A DNA stretch of 37,458 nucleotides from contig JAKSDJ010000182.1 of assembly GCA_022360155.1 (NCBI GenBank), positions 1 through 37,458 on the forward strand, in the 5' to 3' direction. Under the pieces are notes generated by a model. That model did no database searches, was not told where the DNA came from, and saw only the letters and a program-made list of their open reading frames with translations. The translations under genes and the position numbers were made by a program. Below, in pieces: positions 23,436 to 31,595 of the stretch. Origin of the DNA: Chloroflexales bacterium (GTDB taxonomy: Bacteria > Chloroflexota > Chloroflexia > Chloroflexales > Chloroflexaceae). Position 1 is the stretch's first letter; every line of letters starts with the position of its first letter.

Positions 23436-25214
23436 TCATTGGGTTACCCCCCCAAAGAAGCCGCCACCCTGCGCGCCCTGTGTATTCGTTCTTGGTAGTG
23501 CAACAATCTCATCACCCTCGTTGAGGCCGCTCACAATCTCGGTCTGCGCGTCGTCGCTCAAGCCGGTGACAACCTCGACTTCGCGGGTGTTGCCCTCCGC
23601 ATCTGTGATCTGGACCACCTGGCCTGCGCCCTTGGGCAGCAATGCCGAATTCGGCACGAGCAACACATCATCTTCTTGCGCGGTAATGATATCGATGTTC
23701 GCCGTCATACCGACTTTCACGCGCTGATCATCGTCGGGAAAGCTCACCTGCACGCCGTAGGTCACCACGCCATTTACATTCTCTGCAGCCGGCGCAATAT
23801 AGGTCACTGTACCCGTTGTCTCCCAGTTTTCAAGAGCGTCGATCAGCAGGGTGACCGGCTGGCCAAGTTCGACCTGGGCGACATCGTTCTCATTCAAACT
23901 CAGGTCGACGTGCAGCGGGTCACGGTCGATCAGCGAGATAGCCGGCGTACCAGTAGTCACAACACTCCCCGGAACAATATTCACCGCAGAGACAACCCCG
24001 CCGAAGGGGGCGGTAAGGGTCGCGTAGGAAAGCTGGAGTTGGGCCTGCGCGAGCGACTGCTCGGCCTGGGCGACGCTAGCTTGCTGAATTTCCAAATCTG
24101 TTGCGGTCGCCGGCGCCGTGAGCTTCTCCAAATTGGCCTGCTGCTGGTTGACGGTCGCCTGGGCCGCAGCGATATCGACGGCAGTGCCGCCCTGGCGCAG
24201 CTTCTGCAGATCGGCCTGGCGCTGTTCAACGGTTGCCTGAGCCTGGATCAACTCGGCCTCGGTCGCACCCTGTTGCACCGAGCGCAATTGCTCTTCGGCG
24301 TCGCGTACCTGAGACTCGGCGGTGGCAATGCCGCTCACTTCGGCCTGTTGCGCCTGTTCATAGTTCAATTGCGCCTGGGCCAGACTCGCTTCGGCATTCT
24401 CGATGGCGCGCAGCGCTGCCTCCTCGCGGTTGATATCCTCCAGGGATAGCTCGCGGCCAAACTTGCTGAGCTGGTCCTCGAGTTCGCGGTTATCCCAGTA
24501 GATCTGGCTGTATTCGGCTTGTGCATCACGCAGGTTATTGGCGGATTGCTCCATCTGCGACTGCGCGGTTGTTTTAGCGATCGCGAGGTTGCTGCGCTGC
24601 GATTCGAGGTTCGCCTGCGCCTGATCGAGTTTGGCCTGCGCAGCAGCGAGTTGGTCGGGTTTCGAACCGGCGCGCAGGTCGTCGAGTGTGGCCTGGGCCG
24701 AGCGTAACGCTGCTTCGGCGCTTGCGATATCAGCGGCGGTCACATTGCCGCTTTGGGTGCGTTGAAGTTGCGCTTCGGCGTTTGATAGACTCGCCTGCGC
24801 AGCGGCAATATCTTGTTCGGTTGCATTCCCTTCCTGGGTCTGGACCAGACGCGCCTGCGCGCTTTCCAGGTTGGCGGCGGCATTCGCAACTTGTATTTCC
24901 AGATCGCGGGTGTCGAGGCGGGCCAGCGCCTGCCCTGCTTCGACCACGTCGCCTTCTTCGACCAGGACTTCTACAACCGCGCCGCTAGTCTGGAACGGCA
25001 GATCGAGCGATTGTGCAGCGGTAATCGAACCGCTCCCGCTTACGCGGGCGACGACAGAGCCATGCGTGACGGTAACGGTGCTTGCCTGGGTTGTTGCCGA
25101 ACTCGACAGCGCGTTAATCACCAACGCAGCAATAATTGCGAAGGCAATAAAGACGACACCGCCGACCTTCCAGCGGCTCGTACCCCGACGTTGCTCTAAC
25201 GTTGTTGTTGCCAT
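23436..25214 (-). CDS. MacA/HlyD-type membrane fusion adaptor with long coiled coil
   Basis: This is the periplasmic-type adaptor of the tripartite exporter, 592 residues and longer than classical MacA (about 370). One N-terminal helix (residues 16-36, VGGVVFIAFAIIAALVINAL) precedes a biotinyl-lipoyl half (VEVLVEEGDVVEAGQALARL). A long Ala/Gln-rich coiled coil follows (about 110-375), with repeated units such as AAQASLSNAEAQLQRTQSGN and IASAEAALRSAQATLDDL. The second lipoyl half (ATLTAPFGGVVSAVNIVPG) and the beta-barrel and proximal domains come last. GGAG lies 9 nt before the ATG at 25214. The longer frame up to 25394 is created by a MITE-like repeat and should not be annotated. In a monoderm-like Chloroflexota envelope, the extended hairpin may reach across the wall rather than to an outer-membrane channel. 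Confidence 0.9.
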   Translation of the reverse strand: MATTTLEQRRGTSRWKVGGVVFIAFAIIAALVINALSSSATTQASTVTVTHGSVVARVSGSGSITAAQSLDLPFQTSGAVVEVLVEEGDVVEAGQALARLDTRDLEIQVANAAANLESAQARLVQTQEGNATEQDIAAAQASLSNAEAQLQRTQSGNVTAADIASAEAALRSAQATLDDLRAGSKPDQLAAAQAKLDQAQANLESQRSNLAIAKTTAQSQMEQSANNLRDAQAEYSQIYWDNRELEDQLSKFGRELSLEDINREEAALRAIENAEASLAQAQLNYEQAQQAEVSGIATAESQVRDAEEQLRSVQQGATEAELIQAQATVEQRQADLQKLRQGGTAVDIAAAQATVNQQQANLEKLTAPATATDLEIQQASVAQAEQSLAQAQLQLSYATLTAPFGGVVSAVNIVPGSVVTTGTPAISLIDRDPLHVDLSLNENDVAQVELGQPVTLLIDALENWETTGTVTYIAPAAENVNGVVTYGVQVSFPDDDQRVKVGMTANIDIITAQEDDVLLVPNSALLPKGAGQVVQITDAEGNTREVEVVTGLSDDAQTEIVSGLNEGDEIVALPRTNTQGAQGGGFFGGVTQ

Positions 25215-25740
25215 TGCAAGAAACTCCTTTTTCTGGTTTTGTGTCTTGTCAATAACAGGACTTACGCAGTCACCGATCGGCAGGAAGGTTTTGGAAGGCT
25301 GCAAGCCCTCCAAGAATCCTTTTTCTCGCCGCTGCCGCGGCGACAGCGGCGAGAAGGGTTTTCGGGGAAGCTTCGCCTCCCCGACCGCTACCACCGCGTA
25401 AGTCTTGTCAATAAAATATGGTAGGAATTGCGCGGTAACAGGCTCAATACCTGCGAATGATCCGTCAGGCGGTTCAGCCGTTTGACTATGCCTGCGCCCT
25501 ATGCTGCCGCAGATACAGCGGCTTTTCGCTCGTCACGTATCACAAATGGTCTTGCAGTGTGCTAGAATGCGACTGCGCAACTCCTGTCAATCAGTCTAGC
25601 GATTCAGCGGCGCGATGTCGTCAGGCGAGCTAATGATTCGGGGGCATCAATTCCGGTGATCCGGTGATCACCCAAATGAGTGATCGCCCATCGCCGGCCA
25701 AGGCGATCCTTCTCTACATAGGGGGTGGTACAATAACGTC
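25215..25740. other. Divergent intergenic region with MITE-like insertion
   Basis: This 526-bp gap lies between the adaptor gene (minus) and the histidine kinase gene (plus). It contains the element at 25243-25414 and, next to the kinase, a TACAAT at 25729-25734 only 6 nt before the ATG. I see nothing else of note. Confidence 0.5.
25243..25414. mobile_element. MITE-like element with GACTTACGC ends and direct repeats
   Basis: Inverted 9-bp ends GACTTACGC (25259-25267) and GCGTAAGTC (25396-25404) enclose a structured core. The core includes a perfect 12-bp stem, TTCTCGCCGCTG / CAGCGGCGAGAA (25323-25355). The direct repeat GTCTTGTCAATAA flanks both sides (25243-25255 and 25402-25414), as a target duplication would. 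No transposase is encoded. Confidence 0.65.
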
Positions 25741-27111
25741 ATGATGAATTGGAAGCCTTCCCAACGCCAACCTGCAACACACGACGAACGGCAGCGCCGG
25801 AGCCGACTGGTGCTCTATGTCCTGCTGTTATTGGTTGCACCATTCGTGCTCGTAATCGTCATTAGGCTGTTGATGCAGCTCGTGGTTGGCCCCAAATTGC
25901 AACCGCCACACCCGCCGCCTAATGATCGGCCCGCTTTTTTTGCCACCTCTCTGGTAATAACGATCATCTTCATTAGTGCATTAGTCCTGCTGATTCGGCT
26001 GCGTCGACCAACCCTATCGGCGCTGTTGTTGATCGGGATTTGGTCTCTGCTAACGACCGTTACCACACTCCGGTTTGGCATTATGACGTTTTTGCCAGCC
26101 ATGTTCATCTTGCCTATCTGCGCTGCCGGTCTGTTGATCGATCGGTTGGCCAGTGTAACCTTGGCGCTGTTGGCCACCGCATTTGTAGGAGCGATGGCTT
26201 GGACGGAGTTGTTTTCGCCAACTGCGGGTCGCATATTGTCGAGCTTTGAAGGAACCCCTGCTTTTGCCTTTGGATTCTGGGTTATGATCTTCTGGACAGT
26301 GGCTATCCTAACGGCCCTGCTGTCCGGCGGATTGCAGCGCGCGTTGCAACAGAGCCGTGTTCATGCCGAGGAATTGGCCCAACTGAGCGCCCAACTCGAA
26401 GAACGGGTCGCTGCACAAACGGCCGAGCTGCTGTCTCAGGCCCAAGAAAAGGCGACCCTAGAAGAACGTACGCGACTGGCTCGCGAGATTCACGATACGC
26501 TGGCCCAAGGACTAACCGGCGTGGTCGTGCAACTCGGGGCGGCGCAGCGCGCACTGACAGCCCTCTCCAGCCATCAAGACAACTATCCTGCGGAGGAACT
26601 ACGCACCAATCTTGGCCTAGCCCAGCAAATGGCCCGCGAGTCGCTCGCCGAGGCGCGGCGCTCGGTCTGGAACCTGCGCACCCCAGCCCTGGAGCGTGGC
26701 GACTTGGGCGATGCCCTGCGCGGCTTAACAACCCATCCGCTGCGCCCCGAAACAAGCGTCAGTTTCACCCAATCTGGCGCACCCTGGCCGCTCTCGTCGG
26801 CAACCGAGGCGGCGCTGCTGCGAGTCTGTCAGGAGGCGCTGGCCAACGTAAGTAAACACGCCCAGGCCACCCATGTCGAGGTCGAATTGGCGTATACTGC
26901 CGATGCTGTGAGCTTATCTGTTGATGACAATGGGGTAGGCTTTTCTGACCCGACATTCGATCAGTTGACTTCTGGCAATGGTCCCTGGGGTAGCTTCGGA
27001 GTGCTGGGCATGCGTGAACGAGTTGTCGCACTGGGCGGCGCGCTGCATTTAAGTAACGCCGGCGGGGCGAAGGTGTTGGCGACTATTCCGCGGAATGACA
27101 CCGTGATGTAG
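25741..27111 (+). CDS. Sensor histidine kinase, NarL-system (HisKA_3) type
   Basis: This is a membrane sensor kinase of 456 residues. About six N-terminal helices (residues 20-200) form a membrane sensor with no large external domain. A short coiled linker (ELAQLSAQLEERVAAQTAEL) leads to the HisKA_3 dimerisation/H box RTRLAREIHDTLAQGLTGVV, whose His is the phosphorylation site. The ATPase domain follows: N box LLRVCQEALANVSKHA, G box VDDNGVGFSD, and GSFGVLGMRERVVALGGAL. The partner is the response regulator 151 bp downstream. TACAAT lies 6 nt before the first ATG, so the transcript may be leaderless; the second codon is also ATG. The signal is unknown. Confidence 0.92.
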   Translation: MMNWKPSQRQPATHDERQRRSRLVLYVLLLLVAPFVLVIVIRLLMQLVVGPKLQPPHPPPNDRPAFFATSLVITIIFISALVLLIRLRRPTLSALLLIGIWSLLTTVTTLRFGIMTFLPAMFILPICAAGLLIDRLASVTLALLATAFVGAMAWTELFSPTAGRILSSFEGTPAFAFGFWVMIFWTVAILTALLSGGLQRALQQSRVHAEELAQLSAQLEERVAAQTAELLSQAQEKATLEERTRLAREIHDTLAQGLTGVVVQLGAAQRALTALSSHQDNYPAEELRTNLGLAQQMARESLAEARRSVWNLRTPALERGDLGDALRGLTTHPLRPETSVSFTQSGAPWPLSSATEAALLRVCQEALANVSKHAQATHVEVELAYTADAVSLSVDDNGVGFSDPTFDQLTSGNGPWGSFGVLGMRERVVALGGALHLSNAGGAKVLATIPRNDTVM

Positions 27112-27262
27112 CAATTTGGATCGGTTGTAGACAGGGTCATGCCATAGCTCTGCAAGAGAACACCGAGTTGACATAGCTCTGAGTTTCAGGTTCGTAGGTA
27201 TGCAGGTGCGCGGCTGGGAGCTTACACCTAACACACTAGCAATTAATTAAGGATGGAGAATC

Positions 27263-27895
27263 GTGATTCGGGTGCTTGTTGTTGATGATCATCCCGTTGT
27301 GCGCCATGGCTTGGTCGCAATGTTACATTGGGAACAGGATATCGAGATTGTCGGTGAGGCCGCTGACGGCTTGGAGGCGGTGCGGCTGATTACCGAGCAG
27401 CAACCCGATGTTGTGCTGCTCGATCTGCGTTTGCCCCACCTGAGCGGCATCGAGGTCATGAACCAGACCCGCGCCCAGGCGCCGCACGTTCGTTTCCTGG
27501 TACTGACCACGTACGATACCGACGAATACATTGGCCCGGCGCTGGCTGCCGGCGCGCGGGGCTACTTGCTCAAAGATGCTCTGCCTGACGAACTGGCCCG
27601 CGCGGTGCAGGCGCTGATGCAGGGCGGCGCGGCCCTCGAACCGAGCGTCGCAGCACGGGTGCTTGGTCGGATGCACGAAAACGAGAGTGTCAATGACCTG
27701 TCGCAGCGTGAACTCGAGGTGCTACGGCTGTTGGTTGCAGGAGCAAGCAACAAAGGTATTGCCGCCCAACTCAACCTCTCTGAAAACACGGTCAAATCGC
27801 ACCTCAGCCATATCTTTAGCAAGCTCGACGTACAGAGCCGGGCCGAAGCGGTTGCGGTAGCGCTTCAGCGCGGTCTGGTGCGCTTAGCTCAATAG
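27263..27895 (+). CDS. NarL/FixJ-family response regulator
   Basis: This 210-residue regulator has an N-terminal receiver (acidic pair D8-D9, phospho-acceptor D54 in VLLDLRLP, T82/T83 and K104 in GYLLKDAL). The C-terminal LuxR-type helix-turn-helix reads LSQRELEVLRLLVAGASNKG then IAAQLNLSENTVKSHLSHIF. All phosphorylation residues are intact. The GTG at 27263 has GGATGGAG about 4 nt upstream. It is almost certainly phosphorylated by the histidine kinase encoded just before it. Targets are unknown. The pair is convergent with the downstream kinase gene. Confidence 0.93.
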   Translation: MIRVLVVDDHPVVRHGLVAMLHWEQDIEIVGEAADGLEAVRLITEQQPDVVLLDLRLPHLSGIEVMNQTRAQAPHVRFLVLTTYDTDEYIGPALAAGARGYLLKDALPDELARAVQALMQGGAALEPSVAARVLGRMHENESVNDLSQRELEVLRLLVAGASNKGIAAQLNLSENTVKSHLSHIFSKLDVQSRAEAVAVALQRGLVRLAQ

Positions 27896-27896
27896 T

Positions 27897-28067
27897 CGAA
27901 CGTTGGCGCGTTCGCAGGTTCACAAGTTATCACATTTGAACGTTTGAACGTTACAGCCTCACATTCTCAACTTTCAACTCTCCATTCTCCATTCTTCGCC
28001 ATCAGCGTGCCATTGCAGGTTGGCGGGTTGGAACATTGGCGGCTGATACCTGACGGCTGAACGCTGC
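27897..28067. repeat. Intergenic filler with GAACGTT-type palindromes
   Basis: This short convergent gap starts with the palindrome CGAACG-TTGGCG-CGTTCG (27897-27914). TTTGAACGTTTGAACGTT and runs of CATTCTCC and CAACTTTC follow. Similar GTTGGAACGTT text recurs after 35010 and near 9320. It has no coding potential. Confidence 0.5.
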
Positions 28068-29825
28068 CTAGGGAGATGGCGCATCTGTCGGGCGGGGGAT
28101 CAGCGGGGACGGCGTGAGAGTCTCCGTTGGCGTAAGGGTCGGCGTCGCGCTGGGCGATGGCGTGATCGTTAACGTGGGAGTGACTGTCGGCGGCAGTGGT
28201 GTCACTGTGAGTGTAGGAGTAAATGTTTGGGGCAGTATCAACGTTCCCGTCAAGGTTGGCGAGAACGTTGGCGTTATGGTTAGCGTCGGCGTTATGGTTA
28301 GCGTCGGCGTTATGGTTAACGTCGGCGTGAGGGTCGGCGTTGCGCTGGGCGGCGGTGGCGCGGCAGTCAGCGTTGGCGTCAAGGTCGGCGTCGCACTCGG
28401 CGGCGGCGGGATTGGTGTCAGAGTCGGCGCGAGGGTGGCCGTCGCGCTGGGCGGCGGTGGCGGCAGTGTTGCCGTGGCAGGGACAGGCGATAAAGTTGGC
28501 AGGGGCGCGGTCGCCGTCGGCTGTTCAACGGTTGGGCTGGGCAGCGTCACGGTTATAACTGTCTCTTGCGGCGTTATTGTGATCGGTGCAACGAGCGGCG
28601 GCGTCGGGGATAGCGGCGGCGAGCTGGGCGCGCCATTGCTATTCAGCACAAAGAAGACGAGCAAGCCAACGAATACTACGCCCGCCATACTCCAAGCAAC
28701 CGGCATCCACGAGACCGGTGATCGTCCAAGCGTCCCGCTACTCGGGCTGGTTGTAGAACTACGGTCTGTTGCCCGGGGTTGCGGCGGCGTGGCGACTTGT
28801 TGATCGAAGCGCGGCGGCGGACCAACCGCTTGGCGCAGCGGCAGTGATGGCTGGGACGTGGGCGATCTTTGGTTAGATGGCGGAAACGCCGCGATCGGAG
28901 TTTGGCCCCGACCTAAAGACACGGTTGGTTTACCAACCGATGAGTCGATGGGCGTTGCCAGAGCCGCAATTTCTTCGTTCGTCGCTTCCGGAATACCATA
29001 ACGTCGCGCCACATCCCGCAGGGCTGCGGTCAGTGCAGCGCCGCTGGCATACCGACGCTGGGGATCCTTCGCCAGAGCCTTTGCCACTACTATATCCAGA
29101 TCTTCCGGTAAATGTGCGGCGATGCTACTCGGCGGCGGCGGCGGCGTTTGTGCATGTGCGACGATGATCTGGGGCGTTGCACCAGAGAAAGGTACGCTGC
29201 CGGTGATGATTTCATAGGCGACAATACCCAGTGAATAGATATCGCTGAGGCCATCGACCCGCTGCGCCTCGGCCTGTTCCGGCGACATATACTCCGGCGT
29301 GCCCATAAAGATGCCAGTGCGCGTGAGCCGCTTACCATCTTCATTGGGAGGCAAAGCAATGCCAAAATCGGTTAGGCGAATCCGCCCCTCGACATCGATC
29401 ATCACATTATGCGGCTTGACATCGCGATGCACTGCACCCCGACGGTGGGCATAGTCCAGCGCCTGGCCCAGCGTATCGATGATGCTGACCGCATAACCTA
29501 CTCCTAACGCATCGCGTTCTTCCAGGATGGTATGCAAGGTACGCCCGCGGATCAGTTCCATGGCAATATAGTGGAACCCATCCTGCTCGCCAATATCATA
29601 GATTGTGACAATGCCGCGATGTTCGAGATTGGCGGTTGTTGTCGCCTCACGTTGAAAGCGCTGCGCAAATTCCGGGTCCAGGCTGAGTTGAGGCGCGAGC
29701 ACTTTGATGGCGACTGGGCGCCGGAGTTTGCTATCGTTGGCGCGGTAAACCCGTGCCATGCCACCGTGGCCGATTTCCTCCTGGATCTCGAAACGGCCAA
29801 GCCTGCGTCCAACAAGCTGAGTCAA
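28068..29825 (-). CDS. PknB-like membrane Ser/Thr protein kinase with Pro/Thr-rich tail
   Basis: This Hanks-type kinase has 585 residues. The catalytic domain (about 12-270) has the glycine loop GHGGMA (19-24), K41 in VAIKVL, E60, HRDVKPHN (133-140), DFG (153-155) and SPEQ, so it should be active. A disordered juxtamembrane region (about 290-370) leads to one helix (about 376-394, WSMAGVVFVGLLVFFVL). The external 190-residue tail is almost wholly Pro, Thr, Ser, Leu and Ala (for example TPTLTITPTLTITPTLT). No PASTA domains are present. The start is TTG at 29825 with AGGAG 7 nt upstream. It has its own promoter (29918-29946), divergent from an FHA-winged-helix regulator that is a plausible substrate reader. 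Confidence 0.93.
   Translation of the reverse strand: MTQLVGRRLGRFEIQEEIGHGGMARVYRANDSKLRRPVAIKVLAPQLSLDPEFAQRFQREATTTANLEHRGIVTIYDIGEQDGFHYIAMELIRGRTLHTILEERDALGVGYAVSIIDTLGQALDYAHRRGAVHRDVKPHNVMIDVEGRIRLTDFGIALPPNEDGKRLTRTGIFMGTPEYMSPEQAEAQRVDGLSDIYSLGIVAYEIITGSVPFSGATPQIIVAHAQTPPPPPSSIAAHLPEDLDIVVAKALAKDPQRRYASGAALTAALRDVARRYGIPEATNEEIAALATPIDSSVGKPTVSLGRGQTPIAAFPPSNQRSPTSQPSLPLRQAVGPPPRFDQQVATPPQPRATDRSSTTSPSSGTLGRSPVSWMPVAWSMAGVVFVGLLVFFVLNSNGAPSSPPLSPTPPLVAPITITPQETVITVTLPSPTVEQPTATAPLPTLSPVPATATLPPPPPSATATLAPTLTPIPPPPSATPTLTPTLTAAPPPPSATPTLTPTLTITPTLTITPTLTITPTFSPTLTGTLILPQTFTPTLTVTPLPPTVTPTLTITPSPSATPTLTPTETLTPSPLIPRPTDAPSP
28270..28323. repeat. 18-bp tandem repeat x3 inside the kinase tail
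   Basis: Three 18-bp units GGCGTTATGGTTAGCGTC lie head to tail, with one base different in the third. They encode repeats of the Thr/Pro tail on the minus strand. Such a repeat can change copy number without shifting the frame. Confidence 0.85.
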
Positions 29826-29917
29826 GAAAAGGCTCCTCTACTTCTTCATATTAAAAGGGGCGTAACTGTGGTGGTATTTTTGTCGCCCTGATGGTATAAT
29901 CGTGGCAGATTGGTGCG

Positions 29918-29946
29918 ATTGTACCATAATGCACGGCGAGTTTCAA
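29918..29946 (-). promoter_or_regulatory. Promoter of the PknB-like kinase gene
   Basis: On the minus strand, TTGAAA and TACAAT are separated by 17 bp. The predicted leader to the TTG start is about 86 nt. Confidence 0.7.
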
Positions 29947-30067
29947 AAGGAAGACGTACTGTCACAACTGCAACACCTGGCTTCGTGCGGAACCATTCTA
30001 GATAGCCAAGCGTCCTACTAGACGTATGTGTAAATTATTCGTTTGAGTCGTTTCACCCATGCGCCGT

Positions 30068-30073
30068 TATAAT
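30068..30073 (+). promoter_or_regulatory. -10 box upstream of the FHA-winged-helix gene
   Basis: TATAAT lies 24 nt before the ATG. The best -35 match, TTGAGT at 30043-30048, is 19 bp away, longer than ideal. TTGGAGGA just downstream is a strong ribosome site. Confidence 0.45.
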
Positions 30074-30096
30074 CGGCTGCTTGGAGGATCGCCAAT

Positions 30097-30765
30097 ATGC
30101 AACTTGTCCCCACTCCGAAACTAATGATTAAGCGTAAGGATGGCTATTATCGCGAGCTAGACTGGGATCGTGATCAAATCACAATCGGACGTGATAATAC
30201 GAATGATATTATTATCGACCATCCGCTTGCATCGCGTCGTCATGCCCGCTTTGAACGAAACAAGAACGGTTTTGCTATTCGTGACCTGGAAAGCACAAAC
30301 GGAACATATGTCAAACGCGCCCAAATTGCCGAAGGTGAACGTATCAGCGGCGCGGTCCATCTCTATAATCTCGACCAAGTAATCATTGCCGATACCATCA
30401 TTACGTTCCAAGACCCCGAGGCAACGGTTAAAGGTTCGTTGCCGCCTGATGTGCTCCAGGCGATGCGCGAAGAACTGCGTGTAGACAGCCAAGCTAAAGA
30501 AGTCTTTGTTAAAGGTCATTTGGTCGAACCCTCGTTGACGGTCAAGGAATTCCAATTACTCGAACTGCTCTACAAACGAAAGGGTCATGTCGTCAGCAAA
30601 GATGAGATTGCCCGCGCCGTGTGGGACTACGAGGTGTTCGATTATAACGCGATTGACGCGCTTGTGTATCGTGTGCGCCAGCGCATCGAGATTGAACCAA
30701 ACAACCCCCGTTACCTGATTACACAGCGCGGGTTTGGTTATAAGTTGATTACATCGCCAGAGTAG
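30097..30765 (+). CDS. FHA domain fused to OmpR-type winged-helix DNA-binding domain
   Basis: This 222-residue regulator has an unusual architecture. Residues 8-105 are a forkhead-associated domain with the phosphothreonine-binding residues G31-R32, S46-x2-H49 (ASRRHARF) and S66-T-N-G-T70. Residues 130-218 are a Trans_reg_C/OmpR winged helix (LTVKEFQLLELLYKRKGHVV, IARAVWDYEV, IDALVYRVRQRIE, ITQRGFGYKL). There is no receiver domain, so the input is phosphothreonine rather than phospho-Asp. The gene is divergent from a Ser/Thr kinase, which suggests a kinase-to-FHA-to-DNA circuit. GGAGGA lies about 8 nt before the ATG. The next gene starts within 20 bp. The functional link is inferred; the domains are clear. 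Confidence 0.88.
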   Translation: MQLVPTPKLMIKRKDGYYRELDWDRDQITIGRDNTNDIIIDHPLASRRHARFERNKNGFAIRDLESTNGTYVKRAQIAEGERISGAVHLYNLDQVIIADTIITFQDPEATVKGSLPPDVLQAMREELRVDSQAKEVFVKGHLVEPSLTVKEFQLLELLYKRKGHVVSKDEIARAVWDYEVFDYNAIDALVYRVRQRIEIEPNNPRYLITQRGFGYKLITSPE

Positions 30766-30781
30766 GCATTTTGTGGAGGTC

Positions 30782-31429
30782 ATGAGCGAGTCGACGCTGT
30801 ATACCTTTCGCATCGAAGTATACACAAGCGGTTTGTTGATCAGCGGAAGCTATGACCTACCGCTCTACCGTCGAGTCAGCGATGCCCTCAATAGCGGGAT
30901 GCATCGCTATATTACTCTACGTGATGCAACGTTGGCGTCACAAAGCCATCCACAACAGGTACAGCGGATTCCCCAACTCCTGGTAGATTGGGGAAACGCT
31001 CTGTTGGTGGCGACGCTGGAAGAACCATCACCCCCGCCGGACTACGAACCGACGACGCCGGTTAGCCGTGATATCCAGCAGATGATGTTTTTTACGTCTC
31101 ATTTCGCCCTACGCGCCTACTTCCACAAACGCCCTAACTTAGATCTGGCCGCTACCCTGGAAGAGCTAACCGACGATTTTATCCCGCTTAGCGATGTACA
31201 GGTTTTTTCGCTGAGCGGCGGTCTTTCTGTAACCCGCCAGTTTGCCTGCCTGAACCGCGAACATATTCAGGCAATGTATGCTCTTGGGGCGGCGGCAACG
31301 CCTTCATTGGTCCCTGCGGCCCAAGCTCCGAACCCTGTTCGCGACGATGCGCCGGGCAGTGAAGAATTGCCTGCCAGCTCAGAACCATCTGTCCCCGCTG
31401 AAGAAACAGACGATACCGAGTCTGAATGA
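30782..31429 (+). CDS. Hypothetical protein, operon partner of the FHA regulator
   Basis: I do not recognise this protein of about 215 residues. It is soluble, with no signal peptide or membrane segment. The N-terminal 150 residues look folded and beta-rich (STLYTFRIEVYTSGLLISGS, DVQVFSLSGGLSVTRQFACL). The last 45 or so are acidic, Pro/Ser/Glu-rich and disordered (EELPASSEPSVPAEETDDTE). GGAGG overlaps the region just before the ATG at 30782 with only 2 nt between; an in-frame GTG at 30773 is the alternative start. It follows the FHA-winged-helix gene directly and is probably co-transcribed, so a role in the same kinase signalling is possible. Confidence 0.78.
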   Translation: MSESTLYTFRIEVYTSGLLISGSYDLPLYRRVSDALNSGMHRYITLRDATLASQSHPQQVQRIPQLLVDWGNALLVATLEEPSPPPDYEPTTPVSRDIQQMMFFTSHFALRAYFHKRPNLDLAATLEELTDDFIPLSDVQVFSLSGGLSVTRQFACLNREHIQAMYALGAAATPSLVPAAQAPNPVRDDAPGSEELPASSEPSVPAEETDDTESE

Positions 31430-31595
31430 TCTCTTGTCTCGGATCTTCACCTGAGCGCCTCTGCACAGCAGTATGCCAGTGCAAAAGCAAGAGAGGCGTT
31501 TATACAAAGCCATACATGTTGGTTTGAAACAAGCCATATCCCACTATCATAAGGTGCAACGCTATCTCGCTACAACATACAGGAAGGAGCCTTTT

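Noticed and set aside
23676-24449. Plus-strand 257-codon frame
   Set aside because: It is antisense to the coiled-coil region of the adaptor; its Leu/Gly richness is a by-product of Ala/Gln codons.
25215-25394. 60-codon N-terminal extension of the MacA-like adaptor
   Set aside because: It translates the MITE-like element; GGAG and ATG at 25214 give the correct start.
28114-28803. Plus-strand 229-codon Gly/Val repeat protein
   Set aside because: It looks like a repeat protein, but it is the antisense of the Thr/Pro tail of the kinase, whose frame has a ribosome site and kinase domain.
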